In this document: in pieces, positions 1 to 10,623 of the stretch
Numbering within the stretch: position 1 is the first letter of the stretch
Layout of the letters: the number at the start of each line of letters is the position of its first letter
Position numbers and translations under genes: made by a program
Notes under the pieces: generated by a model
The model's input: only the letters and a program-made list of their open reading frames with translations
Databases searched by the model: none
Told to the model about the DNA's origin: nothing
Assembly: GCA_948567375.1 (NCBI GenBank)
Contig: OX419757.1
Span: forward strand, 10,850,001 to 10,914,000
Length of the DNA stretch: 64,000 nucleotides
Direction: 5' to 3'
DNA from: Lunularia cruciata
Taxonomy: Eukaryota > Streptophyta > Marchantiopsida > Lunulariales > Lunulariaceae

Positions 1-780
1 ATCAAAGAGGTATTACAAAGAACTCAAGAGACAAGTTTGGAGGAAAGTGCAAAGACAAAGCCTCCAATGTTTCCAGTGGACATCAGATCTGAAGTAAAGG
101 ATCTGATCCAAGCCAAGGTGGGTAAACCCAAAGAACTTCAAGTCAAGACCATTGGTACTTTGGTCACCATCATGAAGTGCCCCAAATTCCAATGTGAATG
201 AGGAGAGGCTTTGAACTTGAAGACTAAGATAAAGAAGGTGAAGGTGGGAAGAGTACCCCAATATGATATTGCGGTGGATTTGGCATCCACAAATGCTAAT
301 GTAAAATTCAAGCAATTGTGGGAGGAGAACAAGCTGTACACGAAACAGCTGAGTTCAGCCCTCAAGAACGTAAGGGCGATGACCAAGAAAGACTTGCTTG
401 CAATCGTTCATATTGAACAAGAAGATTTGGGATCCCCCAAAGTAGATGCAGAGATCACAGGCCGCATGATCATATCCAAACATATTGATTCAAGGTTTGG
501 TTTGAATGTCATGACAAAAGACACCGCACATAGTTTGGGGTCTCATACATTGAGCCTACACCCCAAATTTTGAAATTTGCAGATCAAATCAAGAGACGAC
601 CATTAGGCGTGTTGTTAAACATTACTACAATCATTGGAGGGTTGCCCTTCAAGTTAAATTACAATTGTGGTGAGATCAATAACCAAAATTTGTTACCCAC
701 TATTGATTAGAAGACCATGATTGTATAGTGCCCCAAGTTGTTGTGAATTGGCACCAATAGAAGCTACGGTTTAAGGACAT
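1..780 (+). pseudogene. Gag-pol linker and degenerate retropepsin of element A
   Basis: Broken frames match the better preserved copy in element D (about 24735-25570). In D the protease site reads IDLGSGVNVM; here the matching stretch is IDSRFGLNVM, so the Asp-Ser/Thr-Gly core is lost. In life this enzyme would cut the Gag-Pol precursor inside the particle. Stops, for example near 200 and 571, and a frame change show it is inactive. Assignment rests on position just before the reverse transcriptase and on similarity to D. Confidence 0.6.
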
Positions 781-833
781 TACTTCAGAAAACTAGAAGC
801 TAGTGACTATGAGTAGGATGAAGGTTCTCCACC

Positions 834-1133
834 TTGGGGAAATCACTTTGTCAAAAGGCAAAGATGAATCTAAAGATTCATTATCTTTGTCTTCTCAAAG
901 ACTCCAAAGACAATTACTTGGAGTGTTATGAGGTAGAGGTTGAAGACAAAGACCCATATGACATCACCTCAAGAGAAAATGATTTGGAGGAAGGAGGTTT
1001 GATTGCAATTCAACTCAAGTTAAGCCGAGTCTATCACATTGAAGGAGTCATCAACCCCAATGATTGTCAAGATGTTATCTTGTTTGAAGGAAATTTTTTG
1101 AAGATTTCAAAGACATTCACTTTGGAGGAGTAA
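834..1133 (+). pseudogene. Protease-RT linker of element A, acidic
   Basis: A 99-residue frame between protease and reverse transcriptase, rich in Asp and Glu. It contains YEVEVEDKDPYDI, matching YEVDIKDEDPYDI in element D at about 25720. No enzymatic motif is visible. It is probably the spacer that precedes the reverse transcriptase in the family-1 polyprotein. It is joined to its neighbours only through stops, so it is a remnant. Confidence 0.55.
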
Positions 1134-1140
1134 GTAAGAT

Positions 1141-2582
1141 ACACTAATTTTTTTATAAAGTACCAAGATGTATTCACCTAGTCAATTGATCAAATGCCGG
1201 GTGCTCCATGCCAATTTGGAGAACATCATATTGATCTTGTTGAAGGTGTAGTTCCGGTTTGGCAAAGACAGTATTACTTGAACCCCAAGTACTTGCTCTT
1301 GGTGAAAGATGAAATCAACAAGTACTTAGGAGCTGAAATAATCTTTATTGTTTTGATCAATGAATGGGTTTCCCCCATTGTCATTGTTCTGAAGAAGAAG
1401 ATTGGGAAGATTTTAGTGTGCCATGATTTTTGCAAGTTGAAAGCAGTCACAAGGAAGGATCATCATCCCTTACCTTTTATTGATAAAATTTTGGACCAAG
1501 TAGTTGGTCATCCTTTATATAGTTTTCTTGATGGATTTTAAGGCTATAATCAAGTATTCATCCGAGAAGAAGACAAGGACAAAACCACATTCACTACCTA
1601 TTGGGGCACTTTTTCTTACAATCAAATGCACTTTGGGTTGTGTAATGCTCCTGCTACTTTCCAACAAATGATGAATGAAATCTTCAAAGATTTTTTGTGC
1701 AAATTTGTTGAAGTCTTCATTGATGATTTTTTTGTGTTTGGGCAAAGAGAAGTACATTTAGATCACCTTCACCAAGCATTTGAAAGGTGGCATTTTTCTA
1801 GCTTGTCATTACATCTAGAGAAATGCTTCTTTGCAATGAATGAAGGTATTCTTTTGGGGCATTAGGTCTCAAACCAAGGTATTGAAGTTGATGTCAAGAA
1901 GGTGAAAGTCATCTCAGCTTTAGAATCCCATAAAGAAATTCAGGAGCTATGGGCCTTCTTGGGACATGTCTGGTACCAAGGACAATTTGTATCAAACTAT
2001 GCAGTGCTTGTTGCACCACTAACAAAGCTTTTGAAGAAGTCAAAAGACTACTTATGGGAAGCAGAACAAGAAAAAGCTTTCCAAGAATTGAAGAAGAAAT
2101 TGGTTGAAGCACCAATTATGAGGGCCCGGAATTGGGATATCTCTTTTCATGTGTATGTGGACACCTTTTCCATGGCAATCTGAGTTGTCTTGAGTCAAAA
2201 GGATGAGAAGAAGAAAGACTGTCCAATTTACTATGCTAGTCAACAACTTTCAATTGCAAAAAAGAACTATTCAATGATTGAAAGAGAAGCACTCAAAATG
2301 GTGTATGCCTGCAAGAAGTTTTGCCACTATTTGCTGGGAGACACATTTGTCTTCTATATGGACCATTATGTGCTGCACCATTTGGTCAAGAAGGCAGATT
2401 TGTCTGAGCAAATTGCAAGATGGATCTTGTTGTTACAAGAATTCACATACACTATACAAGTCAGGAAGGGAGCTTTTCATTTAAATGTGGACTTCCTATC
2501 CAGGTTGGAATCTCACGACCACAACTTGGAAGTTGATGATTGGTTTCTTGATGAAGAGTTATATCATTTAATGACAATGTGA
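1141..2582 (+). pseudogene. Reverse transcriptase-RNase H of element A
   Basis: Reverse transcriptase copies the element RNA into DNA, and RNase H removes the RNA strand. Visible RT motifs in order are WVSPIVIV, LVCHDFCKLKAVT, HPLPFIDKILDQV, SFLDGF, MHFGLCNAPATFQ and the catalytic FIDDF (family form of YxDD) near 1720. RNase H follows with YASQQLSIAKKNYSMIERE, ARWILLLQEF and the end motif NVDFLSRLE near 2500. The frame is almost continuous from 1194 but is cut by TAA after SFLDGF, TAG near 1865 and TGA near 2180. Most catalytic residues remain, so loss of function came mainly from nonsense changes. Confidence 0.85.
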
Positions 2583-3877
2583 AGTATGAGGTATGCAGCA
2601 AAATATCATTATCTGCATACTTGCCATTGTCTTAAGGGATTGGACCGGAGCAAAGGGCAATCTCACTCAAGAAGATGGGACCATACCAGCTATAACAAAA
2701 CTTTTGTTTAAAATGGGCAAAGACAAAGTGCTTTGGAGATGCTTGGAAGCATACAAAGTCAGAGGAGTAATCAAGTCATTACACTCGGAAGCATTGGGAA
2801 GATTTTAAGCCATGAAGAATACTATAAAGAAGATTCTTTCATCAAGGTATTGGTGACCAATGATGTTTAAGGACACTACTCATATTCAAAGTTGTGATGC
2901 CTATCAAAGAACAGGAAAGTCAACGGCTACTTCCAAGTGGCCTTTGAGACCAATTTTGCCATTGGCCCCATTTGAGAAATGGGGAATTAATTTTGTGGGT
3001 TTGATTTAACCAATGACTTGAACCACAAGGAAAAGAAACATCTTGGTGTGCATTGATTATGCTACCAAGATGGTTGAAGCTGAGGCAACTTGGAGAGATG
3101 ATGTAGAAATACTTGCACAATTTTTCTTCCAAAACATCATTTCATGTTACGAATTGGTCATTCATTGGGAGACCTAATCTCTGAACTCTATGGTGAAAGC
3201 ATTAACCAAGTATTTCTAAATAAACATTAGAAGATAACTCCTTACAATCCAAAAGCAAATGGACTAACAGAGAAAACAAATGGATTATTGTGCAAAAGTT
3301 TGAACAAGGTGACAGCCAATCATGCCTCTGATTGGGATGAAAAATTCCATGTGGTATTGTGGGCATATAGAATGACTACAAAGATCACAACCAAGCAAAC
3401 ACCTTACTTCCTAACATATGGCTTGCATCCCCTACTACCAGTTGAATTTGAAGTATCTACATATTGGATTCTGTGTGAGGAACAATTGCTAGAAAAGAAA
3501 GCCAAGATATTTGGATCCATCAACTGATGTGGTTAGAAGAGAAATGAGATGATGCAATCTAAACCACAAATGACAAACAAGAACAGCAGAAAATTAGGCA
3601 TGACAAGCAAATCAAGCCTATTGCTGTTCAAGAAGGCGATTTGGTGCTATTATATGACAATCACCAAATATTTTTTGCAGGCAAGCTGCACTTAAGGTGG
3701 ATGGCGCTATTCAATGTGATGCACATCTATGACAATGGCTCTATTCAACTTGCAGACCTGAAGGGCAATCCTTTTGCCACTCGAGTGAACGGGTGGGGAG
3801 TTAGAAAATATTGGACCATGGACTTGGCCTTGTATAAAGAACCCAAATTTGATGTTCTTGGGGATGCTCACATTTGA
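2583..3877 (+). pseudogene. Integrase of element A, frameshifted
   Basis: Integrase inserts the DNA copy into the host genome. The N-terminal zinc-binding region and most of the DDE core are scattered over several frames. Readable parts are a core piece at 3288-3527 (SDWDEKFHVVLWAYRMTTK and QTPYFLTYGLHPLLPVEF, typical of the end of the core) and the C-terminal domain at 3641-3877 with SIQLADLKGNPFATRVNGW. The stop at 3877 lies directly before the polypurine tract, as expected for the end of pol. Several indels and stops make it inactive. Confidence 0.75.
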
Positions 3878-3888
3878 ATGAGGGGATA
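3876..3888 (+). promoter_or_regulatory. Polypurine tract of element A
   Basis: GAATGAGGGGATA lies between the integrase stop and the TGTGGTACCC start of the LTR. This is the expected place and composition for the plus-strand primer. It fixes the U3 start at 3889 and so places the following coiled-coil frame inside the LTR. Confidence 0.75.
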
Positions 3889-4276
3889 TGTGGTACCCAC
3901 ATTTTTTGGTTTTGTTCTAGTTTGAAGGAGAAGTGTACACTCAAAGTCATATTGAACACAAATGGAAACACAAGAAGGAGAATCTTGTCTTTGGGGTGAA
4001 CCCAAAGTAATTTACTTCATGTCAGTAAAGACAAACTTGGATTGGACTTGTCACAGACAAACCCAAAGTAAGGGAACTTCACCTCAGGGTGATCAACCCA
4101 TTGCAAAGACAACATAACAAATTTCCTTTGGGTTTATCAACCAAGAAAGTACAAGCAAGAAAATGACTAAGGCGCAAGTGGGCTAAACTTGATAGTGCCA
4201 TGAGAAACTCATGCAAAATGTGTGATTATCAATGAAGAGTTATTGAGAAATGACTGTGTTGTAAAGAACTTTTAAA

Positions 4277-5689
4277 TTGAGACTTTGTCAAGGAGATTTT
4301 GAAATGTCACACAAGTATCCTAAGCCATTGAGTAGTCTACCCAAAGAAATGCCTATTGCAAAGCCATCCAAGAGTCTAATGTTTAACAATCCCAAGGAAG
4401 TCAGAATCTTGAGACCAAGAGACGGAAGAATTATCTTCCAAGTACCACGAGTAAGAGATTGCACAATGCTAATGAGGAGCGGAGGAAGAAGAGAAGTTGT
4501 CCCAAGGAGATGGTGTCCCTAGTACAACCAAGAAAGACAAGAAGGTTGTCATGAGAGCATCATTGGCAAAAGAATCAGACGGAGAAGCTAAGACAAAGTC
4601 AGAGAACTTGGCAAATAAAGAACTCACCTTGAAGTATGGTGAATTGAGCGTTGGAAGTGATGGAGAACCTAAGGTGCAACAGCCAGTGGAAGAAGTGACT
4701 AAGGAGGAAGATTGGGAGTTTCATGAAGTAATTGATTTCCTGGAAGGAGGAGATGTGTTGTGTCTAGAGTTGCTTGTGGTGGAGATAAAAGAGCAAAGAG
4801 ACGAAGAGCCGAGGTTGGTCATTCACCAAAGAACAAGAACAAAGAAGCCTATGCAAACCAAAATTGTAGGTCTGAGTCAAGCACAAAGCGTAGATGAAGA
4901 AGATGCCAACTTGGTGGAGGTTACTCTTAAGGTGCAAAGATCAAGACTTTGGAGTAAGATGCCAATGGAAGAGGCACCAATGCAAGTTGTGAAAAAAACA
5001 AAGAAAATGTAGAAGAAGAAGGTAGGGTGAAGTCGCATACTTGTATAAGATTTTTTGTCCTTTGTTTACAACATTGAGTAGAAGAAAGTAGAGCTAAGGA
5101 AGGATCATCCAGAGGTGAAGGATGAACTGCAAGTTGTGAAGTATTTTAATGAAGAAATCATTCAGTTGAAGGAGGAGCTAAATGAAGGTGAGAACTATGA
5201 GGAGGAGATTTAGGTTGATGAAGTCATACAAGAGAAGAGATTTTCAAACTTGCAGGAGTCTTTCAAGAAGCAAGGAGTTGAGATGGAAGTGAAGGATGAG
5301 GAATTGAAGAAGCATAAGACAACTTTGGAGAAGTTGAAGGGAGAATTTGATGAAGCGCGCATCCTGGTAACACATTTGAAAGCAATTGTTATGGTGATGG
5401 AGCAAGAGTTTGAGATCTTGAAGGTGATGGCAACACAAAAGGATGAAGCCTAGCAGAGAGAGCTACCAGGAAGAAATAAAGAAGAAGAGCATTTCCAATG
5501 ACTAGTCATCAATGTGGAAGCCCAACTTGCCAGATATGTGGAGGAGAAGGAAGTGTTGAAGGGCAAGTTTGAGGATGCAGTAAAGATGTATTGTGAAGAG
5601 TTGCAGGTAGAGAGAGCTTGAGATCATACATCGGAGCAAGTGGGAGGAGTAGTAGAGAAACTTTGTATGATGTTGAGAGTAGAAGCCAC
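4277..5689 (+). pseudogene. U3-encoded acidic coiled-coil protein, element A copy
   Basis: Pieces at 4277-4522, 4497-5012 and 5250-5453 are rich in Glu and Lys. They match the coiled-coil frames of the other LTR copies, for example a Met-Glu-Gln-Glu stretch in HLKAIVMVMEQEFEIL against HLKAMNIVMEQELDNL in the copy at 7651. The frame is cut by stops and shifts. It stops at a Glu-Ala pair where the solo LTR inserted and resumes at 9378 with IKIEEVSLHELKLLKQETRK. The function is unknown. The N-terminal half is shorter and more divergent than in the copies at 6257 and 62037. Confidence 0.65.
5685..5689 (+). repeat. Target-site duplication GCCAC, left copy
   Basis: GCCAC directly precedes the TG of the solo LTR. 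The same five bases follow its terminal CA at 9373-9377. Five bases is the usual Ty3/gypsy duplication length, and the host coiled-coil frame is continuous once one copy and the insert are ignored. Confidence 0.9.
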
Positions 5690-6256
5690 TGTGGTACCCA
5701 CATTTTTTTGTTTTTCTATGTTTAGTCATGTTCAAGAGATGAAGTAAGCATTGAAAGTCAAATTGCGGACAAAGAATGGATGGAAGTAACTTCGGAGGAA
5801 ATCCAAAGAAGATGACATCGGATCCGATGATGGAGGTGCTCAGAAGAGGAGTACACCGGAAAAATTCCAAAGATCACCATCTTTGGGTTGGAAGACGTAG
5901 GAGAGACGAAGACCATTTAACAACCTTTGTACGTGGCAAGAAAGTACATTTCAAGAAACAGCAGGGGCAGAAGAAGCATGTCTTGACAGTGACTGGGAGT
6001 TGCACGCAGAAGAGAGAAATTTGCAGCTGAAATCAACTGAAGAATGAATGCAATTCGAGGTAATATAAAATTGCGACTGCGCAAGGAAAAGTTGAATACT
6101 CTAAGTAAATTTCCAATCCCTTTGAGTAGTTGTGCTGCAGTAATGCGTGCTTGGAAGCCCATCGAGAGTGAGATTTTCTGAAACCCTAAGGGAGTTAGAG
6201 TGTCTCATCCAGGAGAGGGTCTCATCTTCCAACATTGTAGAACAAGAGAACAGATC

Positions 6257-8574
6257 ATGGCGAAGAAGGTGGCCAACATACTGGCGGTGAGAGGTTTCAC
6301 AATCTGAAGGGTAGATGTAGTAGCTAGAATCAAAGTCTTGATTAGACTTTGTATTACCTTTTTAGCATGGAATTGGAATTTCAGTTTCCAGAGAGTGATG
6401 GCAGAGATTGCTGCCAGTAATTGTGAGGAGGGTCCTGAGGTGGAAGGGAAGAGAGGCAATCCGGCTTGATGGACTAAGTCGGATTGGAAGTTAGTATTGG
6501 GGAGAGAAGCAGGACAGCCAATGGGGATCACCTTCTATCAGAAATGTGATGCTGCAAAGGAGACAGCGGAGATCCGCAATTCGTTCATTGCTTTGAGAAC
6601 CAGGAATGGCTACAAGGTGGAGTCCTATTGGGATCCGATCCAAAGAAGCATCATGGGGGCGATGATGGCCATGTTCAAGCCAGAACAAACCACCTATGTA
6701 AACATGCAACAGGCTGTCTTCTTCCATCAGATGTTTGCAGGAGCTCTAGTGAATTGGGCAAAGTGCTTTCACCACCGAACGAGGCAGATGGTGGTGAATT
6801 GACAAACGGGCTCGCCACCACATTATTTTGCACCATTCGCAGCCCACTTCTACTTTGGACTGAACTAACTAACCAAAGAAGAGCGTCATTGTATGGTGTC
6901 TGACATGCATCCCAATTTACGACGAGAAGCAGATGAGGAAGAGCGCCAGTATAGGTTGCATCTTCAAGCAAATGATGAATACTTCACAAAGACCGGACAG
7001 TGGAAAGTCGAAGAAATTACCAGTCCGAAGACAAAGAAACGTGGCAAACCCGAAGAAGCAAGGTCGCCTCCCATGCAAAGGAAGACTCGGCAGCTGATGT
7101 TGAAGACTGCAAAGATTGTAAAAGAGGCATCATTGAGATCGGAGTCTGGGGAAGAGACTGAGTTGCAAGAGGAGGAATCGGAAGAAGAGGAGCTCACATT
7201 AAAAAGTGAGGAGTCTTGGAGCAATAGCAATGGGGAGCCAGAGATCCAGCAATTGGTAGCAGTAAGTGAGGCTTGTCAGGCAATGGTAGTGAACAAGTCA
7301 AGACTAGAAGAGAAAGCAGAGAATCCCGCGGGGCCGAGTTCAAGAGGCCAAGATGAAGAAAGTGCCAAAAAAATGAAGAAACAAAGATTGCGACTTCGGA
7401 TGAAGGAGCCAATGACGGAGAAGAAGACTCCAGACAAAGATGGTGATGAAGAGGAAGAAAACTTTGGTGGGATATCCTATTTGAAGAAGGTGGTCACACC
7501 ATTGCTAGAGCTATTGAAGGAGCATCGGAGAGTAATTCCCCAAGATCGGAGGAAGTGGATGAACAAATTGCAAATGGTGAAGTTTTTGTTGAGTGAAGTG
7601 AAGGAGTTACAGGAGCAACAAGTCCAAAGAAGTGAGGAAGTGGAAGGACTTTGGAGGAGGAAGGATTGATGAAGAAAACTCTCACCATGCTACAAGAAAG
7701 CTGTGAAGAAAAAGAAAGGGAACTGCAAAGGCGAGCCGGAGAATTCAAGGAACAAGCGATGTGGCTCAACAAGATGAAGCAAGAAGTAAGTGATGTGCAC
7801 ATCGAGAATGTTCATTTGAAGGCGATGAACATTGTAATGGAGCAGGAGTTGGACAATTTAAAGAAAAGTGCAGCAGCAAAAGATCAAGCGTGGCAGAGAG
7901 AATTGGTAGTAAGGCAAGAAGAAGAAGACCAATTACAAGAACTCGTAAGGAGTGCGGAAGGGCAGAGCATGCAATATGCAGAGGAGAAGAAGATGCTCGC
8001 TGCAGACGAGTTGAAGATGTATTGTGAGGAGTTGAAGGTAGAGCGTTCTCGAGGATATGCATCAGAATCAGAAAGGGAAGTTGTAGGAAAGTTAAGAGCA
8101 ATCTTAAGCACAGAGGCTGAAGGGAGATTGGAGGAAGCTCGCCTACATGAGTTAAAGCTACTTGTGTAGGAAACACGTAAGAGAAAGGCCAAGGATGTGG
8201 ACATGAACACCTTTTTGAGGGAACGCGTAGATAGGAAAATGTTAGATGTAGAGAACAATGTTAGTCTTAGACTAGATTTAGTCAATTCAGAGTTAGAGAA
8301 GATTTGGAATAGTGTGACAGTGGAGAAGAAACCCGATGTCGCAGAAGTAGGAATACAAGTGTCATTGGAATTGATGATTGACACATTAGAGAAGAGTGGA
8401 TCAGGAGATAAGGATGTAGATGGATTACCCATGAGCTCAATTGTAGATTGTAGTGTAGAAGTAGTAGAAGTAGTGAAGGACTTGGTGGAATTCACCATTC
8501 CCAAAGAAGGAGAAATAGTAGGAAGATCATCGGGTTTGGAAGTCGATGATGATGTAGACATCAGATTGGGATAA
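6257..8574 (+). pseudogene. U3-encoded coiled-coil protein, solo-LTR copy
   Basis: About 770 codons. The first part (6257-6880) is a compact domain shared with the copy at 62037: FLAWNWNFSF, NGYKVESYWDPI, KPEQTTYV, QAVFFHQMFAGALVNWAKCF, RTRQMV. An acidic, Lys-rich linker follows (6893-7490), then a long coiled coil (7490-8180), and a tail with RVDRKMLDVENNVSLRLDLV ending EVDDDVDIRLG before TAA at 8574. Breaks are several in-frame stops, one frameshift near 7650, and TAG at 8167 where the copy at 54658 has CAG. No enzyme motif is seen. The domain before the linker loosely recalls the extra frame found after pol in Athila-type elements; this is only a suggestion. Role unknown. Confidence 0.7.
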
Positions 8575-8694
8575 GTGTCAATTTTGAGATAGGAAGAGGC
8601 AGATATGAAGAGATAGACTGTAACTTAGGATCTGCAGGTAGGAAGAGATGTTAGGAAGTGGTGCCTAGGTAGGCAAGTCTGCCGTTTGCTTCAG

Positions 8695-8702
8695 TATTTA
8701 AG
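8695..8702 (+). promoter_or_regulatory. TATA-like box of the family-1 LTR
   Basis: TATTTAAG lies 120 bases after the coiled-coil frame. It is kept in other copies: ATATTTAAAG near 9948, and its complement at 53710-53717. In all three it is followed by a conserved GCATTC stretch about ten bases on. This places the start of transcription after the frame, so the frame lies in U3 and would be read only from the 3' end of the full-length RNA or from a separate upstream promoter. Confidence 0.5.
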
Positions 8703-9377
8703 TGGAGCATTCGCAGTACAATGTTATTCAGTATTCATATTTCTGAAGATAGATAAAGCGAAGTGTTGTTCTTAGTGCTCGTCGCTTAAGCTTAATTCCA
8801 ATTGTCAATTTTGTGTTTGTAATTGTGAGTGTGTAGAGAATTCCAAAGAGCAAGTTAGTGTGTCTATGGATGTTGGAATCTGCAGCCTTGATCTTCATTC
8901 TATGTGTTTGATCTTGAGTGAAGTGCATTGTAGCAATGCCTTGACAGATCTGAGAGGAATTGTAGTGTTAGTAGTATTCTGCATTTGTGAGTGCAGCACG
9001 AAGTTGATTTGAAGCAATTTCGATCGAGGAAGTTGCGCCTTCAATGGAGGGGTGGAACACAATTCTGAGGTGAAATCATTCTTTCCAATGAAGTGCCGTC
9101 TTCGGGAGAATCTGAATCATCACACTCAAGAGTTGTTTGGACAGACTTTGCCATGATGTGATTATGTGTGTATTTGTGACAAGTTGCCAAGGTTTTTGAG
9201 CTTGTTACTCTCTTCTGGGTGTAGTTTCTACCTGAGAGATTAAAGAAGAAACCAAGAAGAACTGCAATTGTGACTTGTGACTTCATATTTGACCAATTCT
9301 GGATAGTATCTCTGCGGGAACAAACTTTACTTACCCGATTACCGCAAAAGTGATATTTGCCGGGTTTTCACAGCCAC

Positions 9378-9849
9378 AATAAAGATAGAAGAAGTAAGTC
9401 TGCATGAATTAAAGTTGTTAAAGCAGGAGACAAGGAAGAGAAAGGTGAAGGAGATGGACCTGAATAATCTTGTAATTTTTCTGAGAGAAAGAGTAGATTG
9501 GAAAGTTGGTGAAGTAGTAGATAATGTTTGTCTCAAATTAGAATCAGTGAAATCTGAGTTAGAATAGATTCAAAGTAGCGTGAAGTTAGGAGCCCAAGCT
9601 GAAGTAAGAGAGGTAGGAGTGCAAGTCTTTTTGCATGAGTTGTCTGAGATATTAGAGAAGAGTAGGTCAGAAGGCAAGAAGATAAATAGAATGCCCATGA
9701 GTTCAATTGCAGTTCAGACGAGAGAAGTGATAGAAATAGTAGAATGTGTAGAAGTTGTTAGATCTGAAGTAGATGTAGCCAAGGAAGTTACATCGGGTTG
9801 GGTTGAGGAGGAAGAAGTAGACATCAGATTGGATTCACAATCGATTTGA
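9378..9849 (+). pseudogene. C-terminal end of element A's U3 coiled-coil frame
   Basis: Reads IKIEEVSLHELKLLKQETRK, then RVDWKVGEVVDNVCLKLESV, and ends EEEEVDIRLDSQSI. It matches the tail of the copy at 8197-8574 residue for residue in its motifs (RVDRK, INRMPMSSI against VDGLPMSSI, EEVDIRLD). One TAG interrupts it near 9566. It is the continuation of the frame broken at 5689, so it is not a separate gene. Confidence 0.7.
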
Positions 9850-10623
9850 GATTTGAATTGGCAGATATGAAGAGTAGGTTGCCATTTTGGATCTGGAGAT
9901 TGTTAGGGAACAATATAGTAGTTAGATTATTATTGACATGCTCGTCATATTTAAAGGAAGCATTCATAGTGTTCTATTGTTCAGTATTTATATTTTTGAA
10001 GTGGATAAAGTGAAGTGTTATAACTCAGTGCTTGTCATTTCAGCTTAATTTTGAGTATCAATCTTGTGTGTGTGTTTGTGAGTGTTTGGAGAATTTTGAA
10101 GTGCAAGTTAGTATGCTTGTTGGATGTTGGATTCCACAATACTGATCTTCATTCTATGTGTTTGATCTTGAATGAAGTGTAATCAAAGCAATGCCTTGAC
10201 AAATCTGAGGAGAATTGCAGTGTTTGTAGTATTCTGCATTGGTGAGTGTAGTGTGGGGTTGATGCAAAGCAATTTTGATCAAGGAAGTTGTGCCTTCAAT
10301 GGAGGGGTGGAATGAAATTTGGAGGCAAGATCATTTTGTAGTGAAGTAGCTATCTTTGAGAAAATCTGAATCATCACAATAAACATTTGTTTGGAAAGAT
10401 TAGATGGAGTTGTGATTATGAAGTGTTAACTATGACAAGGCTGTGAATCAGTGCTTGTTACTCTCTTTTGGGTGCGGTTTCTACTTGAGAGGTTTTAGAC
10501 GCAACCAAGAAGAACTGAAGTGATATTGTTTACTTCATATTTGACCATTTTTTACTTGTATCTCTGTGGGAATAAACTTTTACTCATTGATTACTGCAAA
10601 AATGAAACTAGCCAGCTGTCACA
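9378..10623 (+). repeat. 3' LTR of element A, second part
   Basis: Resumes the LTR after the solo-LTR insertion. It carries the end of the coiled-coil frame (to 9849) and the R/U5-like region with conserved stretches such as TTGTTACTCTCTTTTGGGTG near 10470, and ends CAGCTGTCACA. Similarity to 8649-9372 is clear throughout, with many point changes, so the two copies are not recent sisters. Confidence 0.75.

Larger units (their letters stand above)
3889..5689 (+). repeat. 3' LTR of element A, first part
   Basis: Begins TGTGGTACCCACATTTTTT, as does the solo LTR at 5690. It breaks at 5689, exactly where the solo LTR and its GCCAC duplication begin, and resumes after 9377. The first 380 bases carry no readable frame; a coiled-coil frame follows. 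Confidence 0.8.
5690..9372 (+). mobile_element. Complete family-1 solo LTR, 3683 bp, inside element A's LTR
   Basis: Starts TGTGGTACCC and ends GGGTTTTCACA, with a perfect GCCAC duplication at 5685-5689 and 9373-9377. No primer site, gag or pol is present, so this is one LTR left after recombination between the two ends of an element. It therefore defines the full LTR of this family: U3 start, a long reading frame (6257-8574), a TATA-like site at 8695, then about 670 bases of R/U5-like sequence. Its 3' end matches the LTR end before the primer site at 22671. The length is far above the usual few hundred to 1500 bases. Confidence 0.88.
1..10623 (+). mobile_element. Family-1 Ty3/gypsy element A, 5' part outside window
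   Basis: Protease, reverse transcriptase, RNase H and integrase remnants run in order to 3877. A polypurine tract follows, then a long LTR beginning TGTGGTACCC at 3889 and ending GTCACA at 10623. The LTR is interrupted by a solo LTR of the same family (5690-9372). Without that insert the LTR is about 3.05 kb. The 5' LTR and gag lie before the window. Many stops and frameshifts in pol mean the copy is dead. Element D at 22021 carries the same pol and shows the matching 5' LTR end, primer site and gag, so the two together define the family. Confidence 0.85.

Noticed and set aside
7884-8561. 225-codon minus-strand frame, Ser/Thr-rich
   Set aside because: Shadow of the Glu/Lys-rich coiled-coil frame on the plus strand, which is shared with three other copies.
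8649-9372. A 724-bp LTR starting at TGTTAGG
   Set aside because: It has TG/CA ends and a purine-rich stretch before it, and was my first reading. The GCCAC duplication, however, borders 5690 and 9372, and a polypurine tract precedes TGTGGTACCC at 3889, so the larger unit fits better.
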